The notes beneath the pieces are model-generated. The model was not told the origin of the DNA and did not search any database. It saw nothing but the letters and a program-made list of their open reading frames with translations. Of a DNA stretch of 13,389 nucleotides, positions 6,297-13,389 are shown piece after piece. The position numbers and the translations under genes were made by a program. Source of the stretch: Pseudomonadota bacterium (GTDB lineage Bacteria; Pseudomonadota; Alphaproteobacteria; Rhizobiales; Xanthobacteraceae); NCBI GenBank assembly GCA_023392205.1, contig JAEVZN010000011.1:1-13389 (forward strand). The letters run 5' to 3'. Numbering within the stretch: position 1 is the first letter of the stretch; every line of letters begins with the position of its first letter.

Positions 6297-6542
6297 CTAA
6301 GCTCGGCTCTTGATCCAATTGCGCAGACCAGCGACCACAGACCCAAGGATACCAAACATGAGAAAGTATCCGAACAGCGCCCCCACGAGCACATGCATCT
6401 GTTGCTCTTGAAAATGCACTAGCAACGCGATCACCGCGCCGAATAATCCCCCTTTGGCGGCAGAAACGACGACGTTCACACGTTTCGGTCTCCTGCAAGT
6501 TGGATGCGTCGGGCTTGCGTGCTCGCGCTCTAAACTCGTCAT
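6297..6542 (-). CDS. Small membrane protein, unknown function
   Basis: An 81-aa protein with a polar N-terminus (about 1-28) and two hydrophobic segments: GGLFGAVIALLVHF (31-44) and VLVGALFGYFLMFGILGSVV (51-70). A basic tail follows (RNWIKSR). The ATG at 6542 is preceded by GGGTGAG, an acceptable ribosome site 2-3 nt away. A glycine-rich helical hairpin with a positive C-terminus suggests a small inner-membrane protein. I do not recognise a family. The overlapping longer frame on the same strand lacks such organisation. Confidence 0.5.
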   Translation of the reverse strand: MTSLEREHASPTHPTCRRPKRVNVVVSAAKGGLFGAVIALLVHFQEQQMHVLVGALFGYFLMFGILGSVVAGLRNWIKSRA

Positions 6543-6999
6543 TTCTCACCCCCAGCCGTTGCAGGTGCAAGATTATTCGCCCTGTGCTTGCAGAACGCTG
6601 CGGCATTCCGACCTATTCGTTACTCCGGTACTTTATTTCCGGACTATTTTCGCGGATCACGCGGTTTGGCATCTCCGACAAGCGACATATGAAGGAGCGG
6701 CGCCCTCTGCGGTCGCCATTGCTCCGCGCGTATCGCTGGCAGATATCGAGGTCGCGATTGCCGACCGTGATGCCATCGGTCATTTCGCGCCGGTCAGGAA
6801 GGAACTGGCCATCCTGTCGATCTGCATCCTGGTCAGGAAAACCGGCTTCACCATCATCGACGCGGGCCTCGTCCAAGATTTTCAACGGCGAGCTCTCGGC
6901 CGCAAATTCGCCTACGATAATGTCGTGCGGCAGCTCTGGCCCGCTGATGAGCTTTGCCGTGCGCGATCGGCTCACGGCGAAGGCAGCCTAGCGCAAACG
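6543..6999. other. Region without a confident gene; possible decayed plus-strand coding
   Basis: Between about 6740 and 6960 the plus frame reading ADIEVAIADRDAIGHF and AILSICILVRKTGFTIIDAG has clear G/C enrichment at third positions, suggesting past coding. The surrounding open frame (6454-7074) runs through the downstream terminator and lacks a good start. No family is recognised. The minus-strand frame 6613-6975 looks like a shadow by codon-position composition. Confidence 0.35.
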
Positions 7000-7028
7000 A
7001 AAAAAGGCCCCGGCATTTGCCGGGGCCT
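7000..7028 (-). terminator. Intrinsic terminator of the outer-membrane protein stub
   Basis: Read on the minus strand, AGGCCCCGGC pairs with GCCGGGGCCT across a 4-nt loop, followed by a run of T (A-run 7000-7005 on the plus strand). It lies about 50 nt after the stop of the beta-barrel gene stub and is its natural terminator. Confidence 0.9.
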
Positions 7029-7079
7029 GAAGTCATTGGAGTTTCGGATGGGAACTTCAGTGCGTCGTCAGTAAAAAGC

Positions 7080-7197
7080 TTACCAGAGGCCGCCGCCGAA
7101 GCGGTAGTTCAGACCGACACGGATGGTGTGCACGTCGGCATCAAGCCCGATGCCGCCGGGCACAGCCGGGAAAGATCCGAACTCAGTGGACCACCAC
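7080..7197 (-). pseudogene. Outer-membrane beta-barrel protein, C-terminal stub
   Basis: About 36 codons ending at TAA 7080-7082 read STEFGSFPAVPGGIGLDADV then HTIRVGLNYRFGGGLW. The last part matches the final beta strand of the small outer-membrane beta-barrel proteins abundant in Bradyrhizobium (HT-x-R-x-GLNY-x-FGG plus terminal aromatic), which the BAM machinery recognises. The signal peptide and seven or so preceding strands are missing. Upstream the frame enters antisense or shifted sequence of the small PASDP gene, whose stop lies at 7204. No start codon is credible. The intact terminator downstream shows that this is the true 3' end of a gene that lost its 5' part by deletion. Confidence 0.75.
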
Positions 7198-7203
7198 TCC
7201 CTA

Positions 7204-8478
<1,275 letters not shown>

Positions 8479-8501
8479 GCCGCAGGCGACGAGCCTGCGG
8501 C
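8479..8501 (+). promoter_or_regulatory. Leader hairpin directly before the ribosome site
   Basis: GCCGCAGGC (8479-8487) pairs with GCCTGCGGC (8493-8501) around a 5-nt loop. The stem ends at the base before GGAGG (8502-8506), the ribosome site of the 66-aa gene. Its position suggests an effect on translation start or mRNA stability of the cluster rather than termination, since no T-run follows. Confidence 0.55.
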
Positions 8502-8513
8502 GGAGGATGCGTC

Positions 8514-8714
8514 ATGGACAAAAAACCACACGAGTTCAAGGATTCGTCGGGCCGCAGCGCGTATCGAGCCAGGCCCCGTCTGAGGCTCATTCAGGGCAAG
8601 CACGTTCGAGAAGAGCCAATTGAGCCGGCGCGCGCCGCTCTCAAAGCCCACCCGAACAACACGCATCAAGGTTGCTGGGATGACGATCACACCCCCGGCC
8701 CGGCGGCGGCCTGA
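8514..8714 (+). CDS. Small hypothetical protein upstream of rnk
   Basis: A 66-aa polar, basic protein (MDKKPHEFKDSSGRSAYRAR at the start, ending in a short Pro/Ala tail). The ATG at 8514 has GGAGG 7 nt upstream. The stop is 31 nt before rnk on the same strand, so the two are probably co-transcribed. A histidine/cysteine/acidic patch (HQGCWDDDH) lies near the C-terminus and might bind a metal, but that is speculation. No membrane segment or known family. Support comes from the ribosome site and the operon position. Confidence 0.5.
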   Translation: MDKKPHEFKDSSGRSAYRARPRLRLIQGKHVREEPIEPARAALKAHPNNTHQGCWDDDHTPGPAAA

Positions 8715-8745
8715 CCGGTGGCTTGAAACCAAAGGAGAGATGACA

Positions 8746-9168
8746 ATGGCAGCGCCGAAGACGAGCACCCCCACTCGTGAACTCAGCCCGCAAATAACCC
8801 TTACGTCCCGAGACTTCGAGCAGCTCTCGATGCTTGCCAGCGCGGCGGCGAGCAGAATGCCCGATCTTGCTAACGTTCTCTTGGATGAACTCGAGCGGGC
8901 CCATGTGCTCGCGGAAGGTCGCCCGGAGCAGACCGTGTGCATGGACTGCGAAGTTGCCTTCCGCGATGAATCCACAGGGAGGGTTCAGCAGGTGACGCTC
9001 GTCTACCCAGGCGAAGCGGATATCTCAAACGGCAAGATCTCCGTTCTGACGCCCATCGGCACAGCGTTGATCGGGGTCCGGGTGGGTGACTCAATCACCT
9101 GGGAAACACGTACTGGCGAGATCCGGAAACTGACTGTCCTAAAAGTCCGCGAGCCCCAGCTCGTCTGA
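8746..9168 (+). CDS. rnk: Rnk-like regulator (GreA/GreB C-terminal fold)
   Basis: A 140-aa protein of the Rnk/GreA-GreB family, which binds RNA polymerase near the secondary channel. In E. coli, Rnk was named as a regulator of nucleoside diphosphate kinase. Residues 16-60 form the N-terminal helical part (ITLTSRDFEQLSMLASAA..ANVLLDELERAHVL). Residues 64-135 form the FKBP-like domain (VCMDCEVAFRDESTGRVQQV, TLVYPGEADISNGKISVLTP, IGTALIGVRVGDSITWE). It lacks the long catalytic coiled coil of GreA. ATG 8746 has AAAGGAG 8 nt upstream; the ATG at 8740 is too close. It sits between a small ORF and speDE, with 78 nt before speD. Confidence 0.88.
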   Translation: MAAPKTSTPTRELSPQITLTSRDFEQLSMLASAAASRMPDLANVLLDELERAHVLAEGRPEQTVCMDCEVAFRDESTGRVQQVTLVYPGEADISNGKISVLTPIGTALIGVRVGDSITWETRTGEIRKLTVLKVREPQLV

Positions 9169-9246
9169 GGCTCGCACCATCCGTACAGCCCTACGGCGCC
9201 CTTTTGTGCCGGTAGAATAGCAGGTATCTGCAGCGTGGAGGATTGA

Positions 9247-9759
9247 ATGGAAAACACGTCCCGCGTCAGCATGGCTGCGCTCTCGAACTCTCTCGACATC
9301 CGTCATCAAGACGGACGTTCGCACCATGCCGAGCGGGTCAGGCCCCTCGCTCCGATCCACGTCTTGCCGAGCGAGACCGCCCATAGGCTCGACCACTTCG
9401 TCGAACGGGATGGAATGCGGTTCGCCGGAACGCATTTGATCATCGATCTGTGGCAGGCATCGAGTTTGGACGACATCGAGGTCGTAAAGGCGGCGTTGCG
9501 CGATGCTGCGGAGGCCGCGGGCGCGACGCTTCTTAACATCGACCTTCATTGCTTCACGCCCAACGGTGGGATCACGGGTGTTGCCGTGCTCGCCGAGAGT
9601 CACATCTCGATCCACACATGGCCGGATTGCACTTACGCCGCGGTTGATGTGTTTATGTGCGGCGACGCTCAGCCTCACAAAGCTATCGAAGTGCTCCGCC
9701 ACGCATTCCGTCCACGAATGCTGACCATTTCCGAGCACCGGCGGGGAGTAATGCCGTGA
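9247..9759 (+). CDS. speD: S-adenosylmethionine decarboxylase proenzyme (bacterial class 1B type)
   Basis: A 170-aa pyruvoyl-dependent enzyme that decarboxylates AdoMet to give the aminopropyl donor for spermidine. The proenzyme cleaves itself at AES/HISIHTWP: Ser118 becomes the pyruvoyl group, His123 assists processing, and Cys138 (DVFMCG) is the proton donor. These correspond to Ser63, His68 and Cys83 of the Thermotoga maritima enzyme, each offset by exactly 55. The N-terminus is therefore about 55 residues longer than the minimal family member; the usual start would align near Met57 (MRFAGTHLIIDLW). ATG 9247 has GGAGG 5 nt upstream, so I keep the longer form. The stop overlaps the speE start (GTGA), giving a coupled speD-speE pair. 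Confidence 0.94.
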   Translation: MENTSRVSMAALSNSLDIRHQDGRSHHAERVRPLAPIHVLPSETAHRLDHFVERDGMRFAGTHLIIDLWQASSLDDIEVVKAALRDAAEAAGATLLNIDLHCFTPNGGITGVAVLAESHISIHTWPDCTYAAVDVFMCGDAQPHKAIEVLRHAFRPRMLTISEHRRGVMP

Positions 9760-10655
9760 ACTCGTTCCAGGAGAAGCTCTACGAGCATCACGCTCAGGTG
9801 TTCACCGTAGATGCCGTACTGCATCAGTCGCACACCGGAATGCAGGACGTGCTAGTGTTCGGGAAGCGTCTGTTTGGACGCGTCCTGGTTCTGGATGGCG
9901 TGGTGCAGTTGACGCAGCGCGACAATCACATCTACCACGAAATGATTGCGCACGTGCCGCTCATGGCTCACGGCTCGGCCAAGCACGTGCTCATCATCGG
10001 CGGAGGTGACGGCGGCACCCTTAAGGAGGTGCTGAAGCACCCCGTCGCGGAAGTCGCGCTCGTGGAGATCGACGGCGATGTGATCGAACTCGCGAAGCGG
10101 TTCTTCCCGGAGGTTTCAGGCGGCGCTTTTGAAGATCGGCGCGCGAGCATTATCGTCGGAGACGGCGTCGAATTTGTCGCCACGACGGAGAGGAAGTTCG
10201 ATGTCGTCATTATCGACTCCACGGACCCGATTGGGCCCGGCGAGCAGTTGTTTTCGGCCACGTTCTATGAACGGTGCCGGAACCTGCTCCAACCGGGGGG
10301 CATCATCTCGCTGCAGAGCGGCGCGCCATTTTACCAGCCACAACAGCTGGACCGCGTCTGCGCCCGACTGGGTTCGTCCTTCAATGCGGTCAGGCCCTTT
10401 CTTGCGCCCGTCCCTACCTATGCTGGGGGCATGCTGGCCCTGCTGGTGGCAGGAGAAAGCCACAAAGCCCTACGCCCTCAGGTGAAGATTTTGAGGGAGC
10501 TTTACAAAGAGCTGCGATCGCATACGTTTTACTACACGCCCGAAGTGCATCGCGCTGCGTTCACGCTCCCGCCTAAGTTTGCCTTGGCTGCGTCAGCGGA
10601 GGTGGATGCTGGGGAAGCACGTTGTCTGGTTCGATGTTCAGAGACTGACCATTAG
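9756..10655 (+). CDS. speE: Spermidine synthase
   Basis: A 299-aa polyamine aminopropyltransferase. It transfers the aminopropyl group of decarboxylated AdoMet (made by the neighbouring SpeD) to putrescine. The N-terminal beta domain holds VLDGVVQLTQRDNHIYHEMI (45-64). The Rossmann core has the nucleotide-binding GGGDGG (82-87), VEIDGDVIELAK (103-114), and the catalytic/gatekeeper segment DSTDPIGPGEQLF (154-166), where D154 and D157 are the candidate catalytic acids. The start is GTG at 9756, overlapping the speD stop; GGGGAG lies just upstream. The last 20-25 residues after LPPKFALA do not look conserved. The gene ends 47 bp before an IS3 element, so the C-terminus may have been altered by rearrangement, but the core is complete. 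Confidence 0.93.
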   Translation: MNSFQEKLYEHHAQVFTVDAVLHQSHTGMQDVLVFGKRLFGRVLVLDGVVQLTQRDNHIYHEMIAHVPLMAHGSAKHVLIIGGGDGGTLKEVLKHPVAEVALVEIDGDVIELAKRFFPEVSGGAFEDRRASIIVGDGVEFVATTERKFDVVIIDSTDPIGPGEQLFSATFYERCRNLLQPGGIISLQSGAPFYQPQQLDRVCARLGSSFNAVRPFLAPVPTYAGGMLALLVAGESHKALRPQVKILRELYKELRSHTFYYTPEVHRAAFTLPPKFALAASAEVDAGEARCLVRCSETDH

Positions 10656-10702
10656 GCCACGGCTTCGACACCACTCCTGAAACGACGGTCCGGAACAGGA
10701 TG

Positions 10703-10728
10703 TGAACCGCCCCGGGTTTGCCGGAGGC
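10703..10728 (+). repeat. IS3 element left inverted repeat
   Basis: The 26-bp terminus starts TGAACCGCCCCGGGTTTGCC. It matches the reverse complement of the right end except at three positions (14, 17 and 18). Confidence 0.9.
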
Positions 10729-10755
10729 TCCAAACCTTGAGAAGGTGGAGCCATC

Positions 10756-11094
10756 ATGAGCAAGACGACGAACAGGTTTTCTCCGGAAGTGCGCGCCCGG
10801 GCGGTGCGATTGGTTCTCGACCACGAGAAGGAGCATTCATCGCGCTGGGCAGCGGTGTCCTCGGTCGCGGCCAAGATCGGCTGCACGGCGCAGTCTCTCA
10901 ATGAGTGGGTGAAGAAGGCGGAGGTCGACAGCGGCGTGCGCGCCGGCCTTCCCACCGTGGTGGCTGAGAAGCTGAAGGCCCTGGAGCGTGAGAACCGGGA
11001 GCTGCGTCAGGCCAACGAGATTCTGCGCAAGGAATCTGCGTATTTTGCTCAGGCGGAGCTCGACCGCCGGTCAAGCCATGATCGCCTTCATTGA
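10756..11094 (+). CDS. IS3-family transposase subunit OrfA, 3' end probably frameshifted
   Basis: A 112-aa protein with an N-terminal helix-turn-helix ([20 protein letters not shown].. [20 protein letters not shown]) that binds the inverted repeats. A leucine-zipper-like helix follows ([20 protein letters not shown]), used for multimerisation. The conserved tail [11 protein letters not shown] is followed by SSHDRLH and a stop at 11094. In related elements, orfA stops in an ATGA overlap with the orfB start. Here the ATG of orfB (11078) lies in the +1 frame instead of -1, as expected if one base was lost near 11070-11075. ATG 10756 has GGAG 5 nt upstream. The protein itself is nearly complete, but fusion to OrfB by the usual -1 slip would fail. 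Confidence 0.85.
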   Translation: MSKTTNRFSPEVRARAVRLVLDHEKEHSSRWAAVSSVAAKIGCTAQSLNEWVKKAEVDSGVRAGLPTVVAEKLKALERENRELRQANEILRKESAYFAQAELDRRSSHDRLH

Positions 11095-12025
11095 CAATCA
11101 TCGCCGGGCGCATGGGGTCGAGCCGATCTGCAAGGTGCTGCCGATCGCCCCGTCGACCTATCACGACCATGTCGCCAGGCAGCGCGCCCCCTCTCGGCGG
11201 TCTCCTTGCGCGAAGCGGGATGAAGCCCTGAAGATCGAGGTTCGGCGCGTCTTCGAGGAAAACTTCCGGGTCTATGGCGTGCGCAAGGTCTGGCGGCAGT
11301 TGCGGCGGGAAGGCTTCGACATCGCCCGCTGCACCGTCTCCCGGCTCATGCGTCAGATGGGCCTTGAAGGGGCGATCCGCGGCAAGACGATCCGGACAAC
11401 GGTGCAGGACAAGGCGGCGCCGTGCCCGCTCGATCATGTGAACCGGGACTTCCATGCTTCTGCACCGAACACGCTGTGGCTCTCGGACTTCACCTATGTC
11501 AGCACCTGGTCGGGCTTCGTCTATGTGGCCTTCGTCATCGATGCCTATGCTCGCCGGATCGTCGGTTGGCGCGTCTCCCGGATGGCGCACGCCAGCTTCG
11601 TGCTCGACGCGCTGGAGCAGGCCCTGCACGAACGACGGCCCGCACACAGAGCCGGCCTGGTGCATCACTCGGACAGAGGTTCTCAATACGTCAGCACTCG
11701 ATACACCGAGCGTCTGGCCGAAGCGGGCATTGAGCCTTCCGTCGGCAGCGCTGGCGATTCTTACGACAATGCGCTCGCCGAAACGATCAACGGCCTCTAC
11801 AAGGCCGAAGTCATCCATCGACGCGGTCCGTGGCGCTCGTTCGAAGCGGTCGAGTTCGCCACGCTGGAATGGGTCGACTGGTTCAATAATCGCCGGCTGC
11901 TGGAGCCCATCGGAAGCATCCCGCCGGCGGAAGCCGAGGCACGCTACTATGCCATGCTGCAAGAGCCGGCCATGCCGGCGGACTCAAACAAAATGGCCTC
12001 CGGTGAAACCGGGGCGGTTCAATAG
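11078..12025 (+). CDS. IS3-family transposase subunit OrfB (DDE catalytic)
   Basis: A 315-aa transposase. Residues 50-100 form the HTH_21 region ([30 protein letters not shown]). The rve integrase core starts near 131 with [14 protein letters not shown]. The catalytic triad is D137, D199 (HHSDRGSQY) and E235 ([17 protein letters not shown]), with exactly 35 residues between the second Asp and the Glu, as in IS3 enzymes. ATG 11078 is the internal start; active IS3 transposase is usually an OrfAB fusion made by frameshifting. The stop codon TAG (12023-12025) lies 2 nt beyond the right inverted repeat, so it is supplied by flanking DNA. Confidence 0.92.
   Translation: MIAFIDNHRRAHGVEPICKVLPIAPSTYHDHVARQRAPSRRSPCAKRDEALKIEVRRVFEENFRVYGVRKVWRQLRREGFDIARCTVSRLMRQMGLEGAIRGKTIRTTVQDKAAPCPLDHVNRDFHASAPNTLWLSDFTYVSTWSGFVYVAFVIDAYARRIVGWRVSRMAHASFVLDALEQALHERRPAHRAGLVHHSDRGSQYVSTRYTERLAEAGIEPSVGSAGDSYDNALAETINGLYKAEVIHRRGPWRSFEAVEFATLEWVDWFNNRRLLEPIGSIPPAEAEARYYAMLQEPAMPADSNKMASGETGAVQ
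11996..12021 (-). repeat. IS3 element right inverted repeat
   Basis: The 26-bp terminus is the complement of the left end with three mismatches. It lies inside the 3' end of orfB, whose reading frame passes through it. Confidence 0.9.
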
Positions 12026-12558
12026 CATGTTCCAACCCTTGCCGGGTATCGTCTGAATCCAGTTGTGTTCCATGCCGGATGGGGCCTTTGGACCGAAGTA
12101 TACGTCCACTGAACCATCCTGGTTGACAACTAAGCCTGTATTCAAACTGCTGACTTGGGGGAAGTCTTGATCGGTTTGAAGCATGGAACGGGTCCGGTTG
12201 TCGTACACGATTTCTGACCAGAAATCCTTCACTGGAGCATTGGGCAATACGCGCAGCCTATAGGTCTTGCCACCATCCAGCGGATTGCCCTGAGAATCCA
12301 GAAGTCCCACGGCTTACTGGGAGCCCTGCCCTACCATCTTGGCTTCCATGGCTGGTGTCACGCCTGTGGCGTAGAAGTAGAAGAATGCGGCAGCATCCAG
12401 ATGGGCTACGCCGGGCTGCGATTCGAACTTGTATCCGCCGTGCCACTGGCGCCAGGTGCTGTTCGGATAATAGAACGCCTCGGGAATGCGGCTCTTGTAC
12501 GTAAGAGTGCGCGCCATAGCATCGCCCACCGCAGCCGTCTCTCCGGCGTTTTCTTCGC
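12022..12558 (-). pseudogene. DUF1254/DUF1214 protein, both ends lost and nonsense codon
   Basis: A minus-strand relic of the C-terminal DUF1214 domain. The first part reads AVGDAMARTLTYKSRIPEAF, then YYPNSTWRQWHGGYKF and HLDAAAFFYFYATGVTPAME. After GQGSQ there is TAA (12314-12316) and the same frame continues AVGLLDSQGNPLDGGKTYRL, VKDFWSEIVYDNRTRSMLQT, DVYFGPKAP and [14 protein letters not shown]. Family members have Tyr where the stop stands, so a point mutation is likely. The C-terminus is cut at 12022, exactly at the IS3 right end; the usual final 20-25 residues are replaced by IS sequence. Upstream a stop near 12575 and the lack of a start show that the DUF1254 half is also gone. The function of these periplasmic or exported proteins is unknown. 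Confidence 0.85.
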
Positions 12559-12689
12559 CGTCACCGACTACATTTCAGAAAGCTCCAAACGCAAGTTGGG
12601 CTATCAACACGAATTTTCGGCGTGTCGGTTTTCGACTATTGTGGTTGCCGACTAACCGAAGCTGATTCTCTGCCATAGTTCACTGACTG

Positions 12690-12823
12690 AGTTTGCCACA
12701 CAGTCGCTACGGGTGTCGCCGGATCACGGCGTTGCTTCTTACAGGCGGCTGGACGGCTAGTAAGCGCGTCAGGCGGAACTGGCGACGTGAAGGGCGACGC
12801 AAGTTGCGGCCACAAAACGTGGG
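12690..12823 (+). pseudogene. Fragment of a second IS3-type orfB (HTH_21 region)
   Basis: About 43 codons read SRYGCRRITALLLTGGWTAS then KRVRRNWRREGRRKLRPQN. This corresponds to the conserved (R)YGYRRITALLR..GW.VN.KRV.R(I)WRREGLK segment ahead of the integrase core in IS3/IS407-group OrfB proteins. The matching stretch is short, lacks a start codon, and shows changes at several conserved positions. It belongs to a different element from the complete IS3 copy, which reads [18 protein letters not shown] at the equivalent place. It ends at the 3' end of the nhaR-like gene (stop 12824-12826 on the minus strand). Confidence 0.72.
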
Positions 12824-13389
12824 TCAGGACGGTGAGACGCTATCCTCCGCGAACAGTTCTGACTTTGCCGCTTTGCTGATTGCCACGACAGCCGGGTGTA
12901 TCAGTTTTCGCTCAATAGAAATCGCGTAATATTTTGCGGCAACGCCGTCTGCGTGACCGAGAATCTCTGCGTCATATTGACTGCGCATCTCGTCGGCCAG
13001 GATGACGGGAGCCGGGAAAATGCCCGTCCCCGCCTTGCCGAAGGCCTTCATCAGCGCGCTGTCGTCAAACTCCCCGACCACCTGCGGCTCGGCCTGATGC
13101 TCGCTGAACCACCGCGTGAGCGCCCCTCGCATCGCCGCTCCGTCGCCCGGCAAGAGCATGGGCGCGCCGTGCAGAGACTGCGGGAAGCCTTTCCGGTACC
13201 GGGCCGCGAGTTTGGGGATGGCGTAGAAAGCGATCTGGGCACGGCCAAGCGTATGAGTGTAACCTTTCACGCCGAGCTGGGACGGCAGCGGCTGATCGGC
13301 GATCACGAGATCGATCTTGTGAATGGCGAGTTCCGCGAACAGCCGTTCCAGCTTGTCTTCACGGCAGATCAGGCGAACGCGTTCGGCGC
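12824..13389 (-). CDS. nhaR: NhaR-like LysR-family regulator, C-terminal part
   Basis: 188 codons of the effector-binding domain; the N-terminal helix-turn-helix lies beyond the window. The frame is open to the last base. It reads VRLICREDKLERLFAELAIH and KIDLVIADQPLPS, then VVGEFDDSALMKAFGKAGTG, FPAPVILADEM, and near the end YYAISIERKLIHPAVVAISK. The VVGEFDDSALMKAFG and ER(R/K)L-x-HPAVVAI segments are typical of NhaR, the activator of the Na+/H+ antiporter gene nhaA. Its stop abuts the IS3-type fragment, but the C-terminus has normal family length. No nhaA is seen in the window. Some LysR regulators near other loci share these motifs, so the antiporter target is an inference. Confidence 0.85.
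   Translation of the reverse strand, partial: AERVRLICREDKLERLFAELAIHKIDLVIADQPLPSQLGVKGYTHTLGRAQIAFYAIPKLAARYRKGFPQSLHGAPMLLPGDGAAMRGALTRWFSEHQAEPQVVGEFDDSALMKAFGKAGTGIFPAPVILADEMRSQYDAEILGHADGVAAKYYAISIERKLIHPAVVAISKAAKSELFAEDSVSPS

Larger units (their letters stand above)
10703..12021 (+). mobile_element. Complete IS3-family insertion sequence (orfA/orfB type)
   Basis: A 1,319-bp element bounded by imperfect 26-bp inverted repeats that begin TGAACCGCCCCGG (23 of 26 positions match). It carries orfA (helix-turn-helix) and orfB (DDE integrase core). The overlapping two-ORF design, ASTYH-type motifs and sequence style match the IS3 family, probably the IS51-like part of it. The left flank (..GGATG) and right flank (ATAGC..) do not form a 3- or 4-bp target duplication. 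The right end cuts a DUF1254/DUF1214 gene, while the left flank is the region after speE. The two sides therefore did not come from one simple insertion. Confidence 0.9.

Noticed and set aside
8479..8501. Hairpin as an intrinsic terminator
   Set aside because: No T-run follows on either strand; it is better explained as a leader structure.
10898..11962. 354-aa minus-strand open frame inside the IS
   Set aside because: Antisense shadow of orfA/orfB, which have clear DDE and helix-turn-helix motifs on the plus strand.

Overview
The window looks like chromosomal accessory DNA from a Bradyrhizobium-like alphaproteobacterium. It has high GC, strong G/C third-position bias, rhizobial-type insertion sequences, a CbpA-CbpM pair, a TctC-type receptor and Bradyrhizobium-style outer-membrane and small stress proteins. 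The genus is an inference from gene style, not from a search.

Layout. (1) 1-2044 is catabolic: the tail of a tripartite-tricarboxylate-transporter receptor, a perfect intrinsic terminator, a fumarylacetoacetate-hydrolase-family enzyme, and a convergent LigF-like glutathione S-transferase. (2) 2045-3135 has no intact gene. It holds an iterated AACAGGGAA motif and a frameshifted relic of an IS66-type accessory gene. (3) 3136-5629 (minus strand) is the remains of a stress/chaperone operon, read in the order clpB (C-terminal stub), grpE (out-of-frame internal deletion), cbpA (intact, TTG start), cbpM (intact), rhomboid protease (N-terminal stub, frameshifted), psiE (intact). (4) 5630-7383 holds two small hypothetical genes, a 3' stub of an outer-membrane beta-barrel gene with its terminator, and a small 'PASDP' protein gene. 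(5) 7384-8478 is about 1.1 kb with no convincing gene. (6) 8514-10655 (plus strand) is a tight cluster: a 66-aa unknown, rnk (GreA/GreB-like), speD and speE, which together give AdoMet decarboxylase and spermidine synthase. (7) 10703-12021 is a complete IS3-family element with 26-bp terminal inverted repeats. (8) 12022-13389 holds a DUF1254/DUF1214 gene relic cut exactly at the IS end and carrying a nonsense codon, a fragment of a second IS3-type orfB, and the C-terminal part of a minus-strand nhaR-like LysR regulator that leaves the window.

How it fits together. Two functional groups remain readable. One is a holdase/co-chaperone pair (CbpA with its modulator CbpM) plus PsiE, left after the disaggregase, nucleotide-exchange factor and membrane protease around them were deleted. 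The other is a polyamine module downstream of an Rnk-type RNA polymerase-binding factor. The rest records repeated IS insertion and deletion, with at least seven broken genes in 13 kb. I found no clear new defence or CRISPR-type system. The most informative observations are the selective decay of the chaperone operon and the structure of the rnk-speD-speE cluster.
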